From assembly GCF_000720765.1 (NCBI RefSeq), contig NZ_JODC01000043.1, positions 1-25,569 on the forward strand: a stretch of 25,569 nt of DNA. The letters run 5' to 3'. Below the pieces are notes generated by a model. It made no database searches. It was not told the DNA's origin and worked only from the letters and a program-made list of their open reading frames with translations. Shown here piece after piece: positions 15,841 through 23,433 of this stretch (position 1 is the first letter of the stretch; the number at the start of each line of letters is the position of its first letter). Made by a program: the position numbers and the translations under genes. This DNA is from Streptomyces sp. NRRL S-646 (GTDB taxonomy: Bacteria; Actinomycetota; Actinomycetes; Streptomycetales; Streptomycetaceae).

Positions 15841-16452
15841 GTGCCGGCCATGCCCGATACCCCGGCCCTGTCCGAACGTGGTCGCCTGCTGAGGCTGACC
15901 GCGGACTACATCCTGGAGCACGGCGTCGCGGACTTGACCCTGCGCAAGCTCGGCAGCGCGATCGGCACCAACAATCGCATGCTGCTGTACTACTTCGGCT
16001 CCAAGGAGGAGCTGATCACGGCCGCGCTGGCCGAGGCGAGCGGGCGCTTCCCGATTCTCAGCGAGGCCTTCGTCATCATGGACGACCAGCTGCGCCCGCT
16101 GCGCGAGCGGATCGCCGCGGCCTGGGAAGCGGTGGCGGCAGCCGAGAACCTGCCGTTCCACCGGACGTTCTTCGAGGTACTGGGCCTGGCCGCGCATCAA
16201 CGCGGCCGGTTCGACAGCTTCCTGGGGTCGGTGGGCAGCGAGTGGCGCGAACGAATCGCGGTCTCGCTGGGCGGCGACGTGCCGGAGGCCACCGCGGACG
16301 ACCTGGCCCGGGAACTGGTCGCGTTGTGGCGCGGCCTGCAACTGGACCTGGTCACCTCGGGCGACCGGGCCGGGACCGATCGGGTGATCGCGTCCGCCGC
16401 CGAGTCGATCGCCCGGCGGGCGGCGACGGCCGCCGCCGCTCCTGGACTCTGA
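15841..16452 (+). CDS. TetR-family transcriptional regulator
   Basis: GTG 15841 (or ATG 15850) after GAGGG at 15832-15836, about 203 residues. The N-terminal helix-turn-helix is GVADLTLRKLGSAIGTNNRM with the family-typical LYYFGSKEELI after it. A helical ligand domain (~60-195) follows, with an Ala-rich end. Placed divergently from the Rieske/ABC run and convergent with the TauD-type gene, it is the likely local repressor, with the imported compound or its product as inducer (inference). Spacing of the Shine-Dalgarno is short for GTG and long for ATG, so the start is uncertain by three codons. Confidence 0.9.
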   Translation: MPAMPDTPALSERGRLLRLTADYILEHGVADLTLRKLGSAIGTNNRMLLYYFGSKEELITAALAEASGRFPILSEAFVIMDDQLRPLRERIAAAWEAVAAAENLPFHRTFFEVLGLAAHQRGRFDSFLGSVGSEWRERIAVSLGGDVPEATADDLARELVALWRGLQLDLVTSGDRAGTDRVIASAAESIARRAATAAAAPGL

Positions 16453-16458
16453 TTTCTA

Positions 16459-16478
16459 GATATCCAGATCCTGATATC
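16459..16478. terminator. Small inverted repeat between convergent genes
   Basis: GATATC (16459-16464) and GATATC (16473-16478) flank 8 bases in the 56-bp gap between the tetR stop and the TauD stop. It is AT-rich against the background. A weak bidirectional terminator is possible. Confidence 0.3.
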
Positions 16479-16508
16479 CCGTCACATCTCCCTGGAATGA
16501 CGGAGTTT

Positions 16509-17348
16509 TCACGATGCCATCGGGATCCGTGGGACGACGATGTCCAGCGGACCGTCCGGAACCGCGACCGCGTCCTGGCTCCAGCCCCAGATCGAACAGA
16601 CCTTGCGCAGGGGATCGCTGTACCCGTCCCTGCCGTGCAGCACCCGGTAGTTGTCGATGCACATCATCTCACCCGGGCCCACCCGGAACATCGGCCCGCT
16701 GTCACGGGCCGCGACGACCGCGTCCTGCCAGGCGCGCACATACGTCCAGTGCTCCTGCTCCAACGGGCCTTCGACCGGCGCGAGATAGGGATGGTGACGG
16801 CCCTGGAAGCGGCCCGACGGGGTCCGCCGGACGATCGGCGAAAAGCAGTGCTGCGGGTAGTTGGGTTCGGAGTGGTCGATGTCGACAGTGCGGCAGAAGT
16901 CGGCGAGCGTGGCGGTGCCGGGATCGGCGGCCAGCAGGTCCAGCAGCCGGGAGGTGTCGATCAGGAAGGAGTCGCCGCCGCCGGCCGCGGGCCGCTCGCA
17001 CCACAGGAACAGATGGTCAGGGGCGTAGTCACCGAAAGCGAAGCCGTCGTTGTGGGCGACCATTCGCTCCTCGGCCGAGCCGCTGGCGTCGCGTTTGCGG
17101 CCGCGACTGTCGGCGGGCTGCGCCTTCATCTGCATCCCCTCGACCCGGGCGCTCTCCTTCGTCGCCTCGAACTGGGTGCCGCAACGCACGGCCCGGTCCC
17201 CCATGATCGCGCGGCCCATCGCGACCGCCTTCTCCTCGTCCGCCAGCCCGGTCACAATGGCCGCGCCCTCGGCGGCGAGCACCTCCGCCGCCTCTTGTGG
17301 GCCGGTGACTTTGCGGGGGATGAAACTAGCGGAGCTGACGTCCGGCAC
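16509..17348 (-). CDS. TauD/TfdA-type Fe(II)/2-oxoglutarate dioxygenase
   Basis: GTG 17348 is chosen because GGAGG lies 5 bases upstream; an earlier TTG (17399) overlaps a palindrome and has no ribosome site. 279 residues. The iron triad is His99-x-Asp101 (AHNDGF) and His238 (RVLHGRDGY), with Arg248 placed to bind 2-oxoglutarate. Enzymes of this family hydroxylate taurine, aryloxyacetates, amino acids and other small molecules in the cytosol. Its position beyond TetR, with its own operator-like palindrome, suggests a further oxidation step for the compound taken up by the ABC system. Confidence 0.9.
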   Translation of the reverse strand: MPDVSSASFIPRKVTGPQEAAEVLAAEGAAIVTGLADEEKAVAMGRAIMGDRAVRCGTQFEATKESARVEGMQMKAQPADSRGRKRDASGSAEERMVAHNDGFAFGDYAPDHLFLWCERPAAGGGDSFLIDTSRLLDLLAADPGTATLADFCRTVDIDHSEPNYPQHCFSPIVRRTPSGRFQGRHHPYLAPVEGPLEQEHWTYVRAWQDAVVAARDSGPMFRVGPGEMMCIDNYRVLHGRDGYSDPLRKVCSIWGWSQDAVAVPDGPLDIVVPRIPMAS

Positions 17349-17382
17349 AGCGCCTCCTGAAGCCTGCGGAACCAAGCCTGAC

Positions 17383-17398
17383 TGAACCAACCGGTTCA
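17383..17398. promoter_or_regulatory. Palindrome TGAACC-N4-GGTTCA upstream of the TauD-type gene
   Basis: Perfect 6-bp arms, about 35 bp before the chosen start. The size and symmetry fit a dimeric repressor site (TetR or GntR type). No exact copy is seen upstream of tetR or the Rieske gene. Confidence 0.5.
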
Positions 17399-17546
17399 AT
17401 CAGAGTAGAAGCCGCATGTTTCCCCAACGTGACGTGCTCGCGTGCTTTGGAGTTGCCCACGCGAACCGTGATCGCGGTGCGGTCTTCGACCACGGTGGGC
17501 ACCGCCTCGTCGTCCCGCCCGCGGATACAACGGGGCAAGCTACCGG

Positions 17547-18218
17547 GCCAGCATCAAGCCGGCCCTTGACCAGGACCTCGAAGCGAGCACGGAGTCATGG
17601 GACACCAACGTGCGTGCCACCTTCGGCCTCAGTAGACGACTTGTCCGGGGGATGATCGAGCGGGGCGGCGGCAACATCAGCAGTATCGCCGCCGGGATCG
17701 CCATGCCGCACATGGCGACGTACGGAGCGCAGAAGGCGGCCGTCGAATCCTTCACCCGCAGCTGGGGGCTGCTGTTCGGTCTGGCCCCGCTCCCCGAAGA
17801 CCTACAGTGGGCCCGCGAGGACTTCACCGCCGCCACGGCCGACGCACGGCTGACTGGTTGGGCCGCGTTCTGGCTCGGGGTGCTCGCCGACAACATCGAC
17901 AAAGACCCCGACGCAGCCGCATTGGCCTACCGGCACGCACTGGAGCAGGCACGGGAGCAGGGTGACGCACTTCTGGAGTCCTACGCTGTGCGTCACATCG
18001 GCGCCCACCTCCTAGAGCAGGACCGGGAGCAGGGCATCTCCCAGCTGCGCCTGTCCTACCACCTGCGGGCATCCCTCGGCGCCCGCCCGCAGACGGCAGC
18101 AGCGGCGCTCACCCTCGCTGGCGAACTGCCTCCCGGAACCGAAGCCGAACAATTGCGTGATGCGGCCGGCCTGACCGCCTGTGAACTTGGGCTGACCTGG
18201 CTGCTACGCGCTCTCTGA
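17547..18218 (+). pseudogene. Chimeric remnant: SDR fragment joined to a repeat-protein C-terminus
   Basis: The first ~73 codons read as the middle of a short-chain dehydrogenase (TESWDTNVRATFGLSRRLV, MIERGGGNISSIAAG, MATYGAQKAAVESFTRSWG with the catalytic YxxxK as YGAQK). The Rossmann N-terminus is missing and the usual NIVNISS is shortened. Near 17765 it passes in frame into an unrelated helical, TPR-like segment (EDFTAATADARLTGWAAFW; YRHALEQAREQGDALLESYA; PPGTEAEQLRDAAGLTACEL), which ends at a natural-looking stop at 18218. No ribosome site is apparent. I read it as two decayed genes fused by deletion. A functional fusion is possible but unlikely, since the dehydrogenase lacks its cofactor-binding half. 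Confidence 0.65.
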
Positions 18219-18353
18219 TCGCTCCCGAGTCGGACGCACCGCTACGAACCGGCGTGACCCAAGCGTCGACTGGCGAACACGGCGCCCCGCCATCTGAGCC
18301 AGCGGTGGGCATGAGCACGGCCACCGCGATCATGATCGCCTGTGACAACTAAT

Positions 18354-19008
18354 CTGGACGCAGCGGCCGTAGAGGCAACCGTGGCGTAAGAGGTCTGGCG
18401 GGACGGCTTCGGGGAGGTAATGGGCCTGGTGGCGGGGGGTTTCCCGCGCAGGGAGAAACGCGGTAGACGTTCCGCGAGATGACCGAGGCGATGCTGATGG
18501 GCGTCGAGCGGCCGAACTGCTGGACTTTGGCCGAGGCGCTCGGGCACAGCGGCTCGCACCGGCTGCAGCGCCTTCTGGCCCCGCGCGGTGTGGCACCACG
18601 ACGCGGTAGGCGACCGGACAGCCTGCTGGACCGCACGACAACTCGCCGATGAGCAAGCGGTGTTGGTGGTGGACGAGACCGGGGATGAGAAGTCGTCCAC
18701 GGACGCGGTCGGCGCTGCCCGCCAGTACTCCGGCGCACTCGGCGGGATCGGTCTATGCCAGGTGGCCGTCCACCTCACCTACGCGAGCAGGTCCGGACAC
18801 GCGCTGGTCGACCGGGCTCTGTACCTGACGACGGACTGGGCCGGCGACGACGAGCGCCGCGAGCTGACCGGTGTCCCGGACCAACTGGCCTTCGCCACCA
18901 AGCGCCAGCTCGCCGCCACCATGTTGGAGGGCGCTCGCGACGCCGGACTTCCGGCCCGGTGGGCTGCCGCCGACGAGGTCTACGGCGGGCGTGAACTCCG
19001 AGGGCGGA
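18354..19008 (+). pseudogene. IS701-type transposase remnant
   Basis: Recognisable pieces: EVWRDGFGEVMGLVAGGFPR, then in other frames MTEAMLMGVERPNCWTLAEA, LGHSGSHRLQRLL and WHHDAVGDRTACWTARQLAD, EQAVLVVDETGDEKSS (catalytic-Asp segment), and RWAAADEVYGGRELR. A TAA replaces a codon before EVWRD, a frameshift lies near 18470, and one extra C occurs near 18579. After GRELR the protein stops making sense because it runs into reversed ISL3-type DNA. Nonfunctional. Left of it (18219-18353) I see nothing. Confidence 0.75.
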
Positions 19009-19373
19009 GCGTCGATCGCAGCTGCTCGGTCTTTCGTCCGGACCGGCGAGTGAGCCCGGGGACTTGCTCAGCGAAGGTCTTGCGTGGGCACGAGTCTTCC
19101 GCGCAGACGAACCGCCGCACCCGAAGAGACACCACGACGTCCTGCCCGATGTCGGCAGATCACGAGGAAATCGCAGGTAGGAGCCGTGTATTCGCCCTGA
19201 CCAGCATCCGCACTCCGGAGAGGCCGCCCGCCATGCGGTCGTATGAGCCTGGACCCGGACGACCGTGTCGATCACCTCGACCGACTCCAGCAACACGCCC
19301 TCGACCGAGTAGAACAACAGCTCCTCCAGCTGTGGCAGCCACTCGTTCCCGGCGAAGGACTGTCGACCACACC
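19009..19373 (-). pseudogene. ISL3-type transposase N-terminal remnant
   Basis: On the minus strand: EWLPQLEELLFYSVEGVLL, SVEVIDTVVRVQAHT, SPECGCWSGRIHGSYLR (zinc-ribbon Cys pair and the RIHG-Y of ISL3 transposases) and RDLPTSG. After a one-base shift near 19140 it reads DVVVSLRVRRFVCAEDSCPR then KTFAEQVPGLT and RRSGRKTEQLRSTL. The catalytic domain is missing; the fragment ends where the IS701-type remnant ends, so one disrupted the other or a deletion joined them. Confidence 0.7.
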
Positions 19374-19462
19374 ACCGTCCAGCCTGGCGATTTTCGGGCG
19401 AACTCCACCGGTATTGCGCGAAGATCAACGGTCACCCTGCGTAGGCGACCACATGGAGTGGA

Positions 19463-19510
19463 CCAGAGCCCGAGAATGGACAGCAGATGTACAGCACTTT
19501 GGGAGGCACC
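19463..19510 (-). repeat. 48-bp imperfect inverted repeat, left arm
   Basis: Read on the minus strand this matches 21718-21765 on the plus strand at 42 of 48 positions. It includes an exact ATCTGCTGTCCATTCTCGGG. The two arms face outward around the XRE/quinone-reductase pair. Identity of the element is unknown. Confidence 0.75.
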
Positions 19511-19618
19511 CCGCCGCACGCAGAAATGGAACTGTCCAGCAGACACGACAGCGGCCAGCACCATCCCGGCTTCTTTCTTGTGCGTTGGGGCGTTCCCGGC
19601 CGTGGGGGCGTCGTTGTG

Positions 19619-20470
19619 CTACTCGCGGATCTGGGCGTTCGCTGGGGGATGGGCGTCGTCACCGCTGTCCGCGCCCAGGCCGGCGAGCAGGCGCAGTCCG
19701 TCCTCGGCGGGGCTGCCGGGGGCCGCGGACAGCACCAGTAGCTCGATGCCTGATTCGTCCGGCAGTGCGAAGTTCTCCTGGTGCAATTCCAGCAGTCCGA
19801 CCAGAGGGTGCCGGTACGCCTTGCGTCCATGTGTGCGGGCGCGCACGTCCGCGCGGGCCCAGAGGCGGCGGAAGCGCTCGCTGCCCATCGCCAGCTCGCC
19901 GATGAGTGAGGCGAGGCGGGGATCCTCGGGGTATTTGCCGGCGGCCAGGCGCAGGTGCCCGACCACGTCGAGGGTGCAGTTCTCCCAGTCCGCGTACAGG
20001 CCGCGCTCGGCTTCCTCAAGGAAGATGTGCCGGGCGGTGTTCAGGCCCGGCATCGGGCGCCCAAGGAGGAGTCGGGCGAGGAGGTTCCCGGCGAGTACGT
20101 CCAGGCGGTGGTTCATGATCAGCGCGGGTGCGTCGGCTACCAGGTCAAGGACGCGCAGCAGCTCCGGCCGGACCCGTCCATCCGGTGCCTTCGCGCGGCG
20201 GCGGTGCTGCCGGGCGAGCCGGCAGAGGTGCCCGCGTTCGGTCTCGTCGAGGCCGAGGACCCGGGCGAGGGCGTCGAGGACCTGCTCGGAGGGCTGGGTC
20301 GCGCGGCCCTGCTCCAGGCGTACGTAGTAGTCGACACTGACTCCGGACAGATGCGCGACCTCTTCGCGGCGCAGCCCTTCGACCCGGCGGCGGCTGTCGG
20401 TGGGGATGCCGGCGGCCGCCGGGTCGACCCGGGAACGCCGGGTCCGCAGGAAGCCCGCAAGATCGTCCAT
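19619..20470 (-). CDS. XRE-family regulator with MmyB-like ligand-binding domain
   Basis: ATG 20470, 283 residues. The helix-turn-helix lies at ~27-87 (GLRREEVAHLSGVSVDYYVR, LEQGRATQPSEQVLDALARV), preceded by the short FLRTRRSRVDP N-terminus typical of this actinobacterial family. From ~105 the MmyB-like PAS-type domain follows (VADAPALIMNHRLDVLAGNL, WENCTLDVVGHLRLAAGKYP, HPLVGLLELHQENFALPDES). Such regulators commonly sit divergent from a dehydrogenase or reductase gene and repress it, as here with the quinone reductase starting 138 bp away. Confidence 0.92.
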   Translation of the reverse strand: MDDLAGFLRTRRSRVDPAAAGIPTDSRRRVEGLRREEVAHLSGVSVDYYVRLEQGRATQPSEQVLDALARVLGLDETERGHLCRLARQHRRRAKAPDGRVRPELLRVLDLVADAPALIMNHRLDVLAGNLLARLLLGRPMPGLNTARHIFLEEAERGLYADWENCTLDVVGHLRLAAGKYPEDPRLASLIGELAMGSERFRRLWARADVRARTHGRKAYRHPLVGLLELHQENFALPDESGIELLVLSAAPGSPAEDGLRLLAGLGADSGDDAHPPANAQIRE

Positions 20471-20608
20471 GTGCCCAGTATGGCCTCGGCTGTGCCCGTG
20501 AAGGTGGTCCTGCCGTTACCAGGAAGTCGCGTCCGATGGATGAGGCGCCCCTGAACGCCGGGCGGCGCCGCGCCCAGGATCGAAGGCATCCGATCCGAAG
20601 GAGTTCCC
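20471..20608. promoter_or_regulatory. Divergent promoter region (XRE regulator / quinone reductase)
   Basis: 138 bp with both promoters. AAGGAG at ~20596-20601 is the ribosome site of the reductase. A GATC-centred partial repeat (GATCGAAGGCATCCGATC) at about 20579-20596 is a possible regulator site. Confidence 0.45.
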
Positions 20609-21388
20609 ATGAAGACGCTGATCGTCTACGCCCATCCGGAGCCGAAGTCGCTCAACGGCTCGCTGAAGGACCTCGCGGTGTCCACGCTGTTGAACGCCGG
20701 GCACGAGGTACGGGTGAGCGATCTGTACGCGATGAACTGGAAGGCGGTCGTGGACGCCGCGGACTACGGCCCCGAGGCCTCACGTCCGCTGAAGGTGGCC
20801 CTGGACTCGGGCCGGGCCTTCGACGCCGGGACGCTCACCGCGGACGTCGTCGCCGAGCAGGAGAAGCTGCTGTGGGCCGACACGATCATCTTCCAGTTCC
20901 CGCTGTGGTGGTACACGATGCCAGCGATCCTCAAGGGCTGGGTGGACCGGGTGTTCACCTACCGCTTCGCGTACGGCGTGGGCGAGCACAGCGACACCAA
21001 GTACGGCGAGCGCTTCGGCGAAGGCACCCTCGCGGGCAGGAGGGCTCTGCTGTCGGTGACCACCGGCGGGCCGGAATCGCATTACGCCGCTCGCGGGATC
21101 AACGGCCCCATCGACGATCTGCTGTTCCCGATCCAGCACGGCATCCTCTACTACCCGGGCATCGAGGTGCTGCCGCCGTTCGTGCTGTACGGCACCGACC
21201 GGATGACCGGCGAGGACTATCCGGACGTCGCCAAGGCCTGGGAGCAGCGCCTGCTCACCCTGGAGTCGACCGAGCCGATCGCATTCCGGCGGCAGAACTT
21301 CGGCGACTACGAGATCCCCTCGCTGCACCTGAAGGAGGGACTGGAACCTGCGGGCCGCACGGCTTTCGGGCTGCACGTGCGCGGCTGA
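20609..21388 (+). CDS. NAD(P)H:quinone oxidoreductase-like flavodoxin-fold protein
   Basis: ATG 20609 behind AAGGAG, 259 residues. The flavodoxin_2 fold begins MKTLIVYAHPEPKSLNGSLK (the AHPEP-S-N phosphate loop for FAD/FMN). Next come ADTIIFQFPLWWYTMPAILK with GWVDRVFTYRFAYG, the NQO1/MdaB hallmark, and ALLSVTTGGPESHY. It likely performs two-electron reduction of quinones or other electrophiles in the cytosol. The 3' end (RRQNFGDYEIPSLHLKEGL) fits actinobacterial homologues. Regulation by the divergent XRE protein is inferred. Confidence 0.93.
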   Translation: MKTLIVYAHPEPKSLNGSLKDLAVSTLLNAGHEVRVSDLYAMNWKAVVDAADYGPEASRPLKVALDSGRAFDAGTLTADVVAEQEKLLWADTIIFQFPLWWYTMPAILKGWVDRVFTYRFAYGVGEHSDTKYGERFGEGTLAGRRALLSVTTGGPESHYAARGINGPIDDLLFPIQHGILYYPGIEVLPPFVLYGTDRMTGEDYPDVAKAWEQRLLTLESTEPIAFRRQNFGDYEIPSLHLKEGLEPAGRTAFGLHVRG

Positions 21389-21562
21389 CCGCCAGCGAGG
21401 GAAGGGGACGAGCCGAGGCGCGAACCCGGGAGCAGTCCGAGGGCCGTGGCGGCCAGCCACCTGCTCTCGGCCATGGGCACCCCCGCTCCGCAGCTGGAAC
21501 CGGAGCGGCCCGCCCCGAACCGCGCCTGACAGGCAGTCACGTCCGTCACCGCAATCGGGCTG

Positions 21563-21584
21563 CGCCGCCCTCCTTCGGGCGGTG
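21563..21584 (+). terminator. Hairpin downstream of the quinone reductase
   Basis: CCGCCC (21565-21570) and GGGCGG (21577-21582), extendable to 8 bp with one wobble, loop TCCTTC. It is 175 bp after the stop, so may terminate a long 3' tail. The rest of 21389-21844 holds no gene I can support apart from the repeat arm at 21718. Confidence 0.4.
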
Positions 21585-21717
21585 CACCCCTGCTCCTTCA
21601 GTTCGGAGATCGGCGTGACGGCTCCTGTCCCCGGACACAAGCACGCTTACGGGCGGGCCCGTCGGGTGCAGACAGCGTGCTGCTCATTCTCGTGAACATC
21701 GAACAGTCGCCAAACGA

Positions 21718-21765
21718 GGTGCCTCCGGAAGCGGTGTAAATCTGCTGTCCATTCTCGGGTTCTGG
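21718..21765 (+). repeat. 48-bp imperfect inverted repeat, right arm
   Basis: Partner of 19463-19510 (42/48, opposite strand). No conserved reading frame explains the similarity: the right copy has a stop (TAA) in the frame that is open on the left. Confidence 0.75.
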
Positions 21766-21844
21766 CTCAGCTTCTGCTTCTGTGAGGCGGCCACGTTGAG
21801 TAATCGGTTGGGGGTGGCAGTCCCGGATGGTTAGGCTCCGGGCC

Positions 21845-21985
21845 ATGAGCGGACCGGCGTTGGTGATCGAGTTGGCGGAGGCCGTCCCCCGCGTGGCGAT
21901 CCAGCGGCTCCGCGAGTTCCTGCTTGGCGCCTCGGCACGTGGGGACTCCCCGCCCCATCGCCTACTCACCCGAACCCTTCAGTAG
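21845..21985 (+). CDS. Short coding-like fragment, 46 codons
   Basis: ATG 21845 to TAG 21983-21985 reads MSGPALVIELAEAVPRVAIQ with nearly all third bases G or C for ~30 codons, then degrades to low-complexity sequence. There is no clear ribosome site. It may be the N-terminal stub of a gene cut off by a deletion. It overlaps tail-to-tail with the zinc-ribbon pseudogene. Confidence 0.25.
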   Translation: MSGPALVIELAEAVPRVAIQRLREFLLGASARGDSPPHRLLTRTLQ

Positions 21986-22408
21986 CTTTCCAACTGCTCG
22001 TCCAGGTCGACCTCGCCGCGGGTGACGGCGTTCTCGATCCATTCGGCCGCGGCGCGTACCCGCGAACGTCCCCGCCCGATCGTCTCGCGGCTGACAGGGC
22101 GTACGGGCGCGGCGCGTGGAGCAGCCCCGCCGTAACTGGGCGTGCGGTCTCACACCCCGCGCTGTTCCGCGCGCTGTCTGTGCCAGGACCGTTTGCGGCT
22201 GCGGGGAGAGCAGCACCGTGCTGAGACGGGATGGTCCACCCCGACCGTCCAACTCGCTCCGCACCCCGGACAGTTACCCGTCCGGGCGGCCCGGACCGCC
22301 TCGGTCCTCACCTTCGCTCGCCGCAGCACGGGAGTCAGCTCAGGGTCGAAGGCGGGCCTGGGGCGGCGCGGTGGAAGAGAAGATGGGCGTGCCAACTTGC
22401 TCAGTCAT
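21979..22408 (-). pseudogene. Small zinc-ribbon protein gene, broken by a frameshift and a stop
   Basis: ATG 22408 has a good ribosome site (AAGGAG) and reads MTEQVGTPIFSSTAPPQ, but hits TGA soon after. One base missing near 22365 would join it to AFDPELTPVLRRAKVRTEAV, then TGNCPGCGASWTVGV and CCSPRSRKRSWHRQRAEQRG, a CxxC...CSxRCRKR-type zinc ribbon in which the last Cys has become Ser. A TGA at 22150-22152 (likely from CGA) interrupts it. The frame then continues sensibly as APVRPVSRETIGRGRSRVRA, AAEWIENAVTRGEVDLDEQL, to a natural stop at 21979. Intact it would be about 140 residues; function unknown. The 221 bp upstream (22409-22629) show nothing beyond this gene's leader. Confidence 0.6.
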
Positions 22409-22629
22409 GTGAACTCCTTCGCTCAACTGACCGCTGACCCTTGAACATCCTGTGTGGGCGTGTCGAACGCGTGGCCGTGGTCGGCAACTCGGCCGAGAGC
22501 CGGCCTTGAGCCGCGTTTCTCGCGCGGTGGACGGGGACCGGCGGCGCCGTGAGTGGGATTCCGGTCATGGCGTGCCGGACCGCCAAGGGCACTGGCAAGA
22601 CATCGCGTTCGGCGGGGAACCTGGGCTCG

Positions 22630-23256
22630 TCAGTCCGTGATGACGGCGTCGCGGTTGATCCACTCGGGGCTGTGGGCCGCCTTGTGCAGGAAGGCGGCGA
22701 CGTCGGCGCGGCTGATCTTCGGGTTGCCCTTCATCGGGAGACGGTCGCCGGCGCCGTAGGTTCCCTTGGCGGGGCCCTTGGTCAACAAGGTCGGGTAGAC
22801 CAGCGTCCAGTCCAGGCCGCTGGAGCGGATCGCCTTCTCGGAGAGGTACTTGTTCGCGTAGATGTCCCGCAGGAACGTGCGGTACATGATCTTCTGCACG
22901 ACGCTCGCCGATTGGTAGGTGTCACCCACGCCGAACGAGGACATCCAGACCAGACGCGATACGCCCTGTTCCTCGGCCGCGCGGATCACGGCCGCTGCGG
23001 CGCGGGTGAACAGGTCGTCGGCGCGCACGGAGGTGCTCCTGCCGAGAGCCGAGATGACGGCGTCCTGGCCGATCATGGCCTTGGCGACTTCCGCCTGCGA
23101 GGTGGCGTCCCCGGCGACCACGTTGACCTGGCCCGCCAGGTCGGCCAGTGCCTCCGGCCTGCGGGCGAGGACGGTGACCGTGTCGCCTGCCGCGATGGCC
23201 CGATCGACCACGTGGCGGCCGGTGGGGCCGGTCGCACCGAGGATCAAGATATTCAT
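22630..23256 (-). CDS. NAD(P)-binding atypical SDR / NmrA-like reductase
   Basis: ATG 23256 with AAGGA upstream, 208 residues. The N-terminal Rossmann motif is ILGATGPTGRHVVDRA and the NADP-specificity stretch is VLARRPEAL. DAVISALGRSTS and RLVWMSSFGVGDT follow, then a C-terminal part with GLDWTLVYPTLLT. This is the SDR_a5/NAD(P)H-binding family that acts on quinones, biliverdin-like or other small molecules. It is third in the minus-strand run, 177 bp after the hydrolase gene. The gap holds an imperfect hairpin (GCACG-N6-CGTGC) that may terminate or regulate. Confidence 0.9.
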   Translation of the reverse strand: MNILILGATGPTGRHVVDRAIAAGDTVTVLARRPEALADLAGQVNVVAGDATSQAEVAKAMIGQDAVISALGRSTSVRADDLFTRAAAAVIRAAEEQGVSRLVWMSSFGVGDTYQSASVVQKIMYRTFLRDIYANKYLSEKAIRSSGLDWTLVYPTLLTKGPAKGTYGAGDRLPMKGNPKISRADVAAFLHKAAHSPEWINRDAVITD

Positions 23257-23433
23257 AGGATGTACGTCCTTCTTGGGAAATATGAATGCTTGTCAGCACG
23301 TGAACCCGTGCGGGCAAGTGCGCCAGCTGTCCTTGCTGGTTTGCTCGACGCACGGGAAGCGTGAGTGGTGGCCGCGTGCACCTGTGGCTGCGGCCACCGG
23401 CGGTGTTGCTGGGTCGGCCTGAGCGCTGCCGGG

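Noticed and set aside
22409..22629. Possible short gene between the zinc-ribbon pseudogene and the NmrA-like reductase
   Set aside because: Frames are short, Arg-rich and unsupported by ribosome sites.
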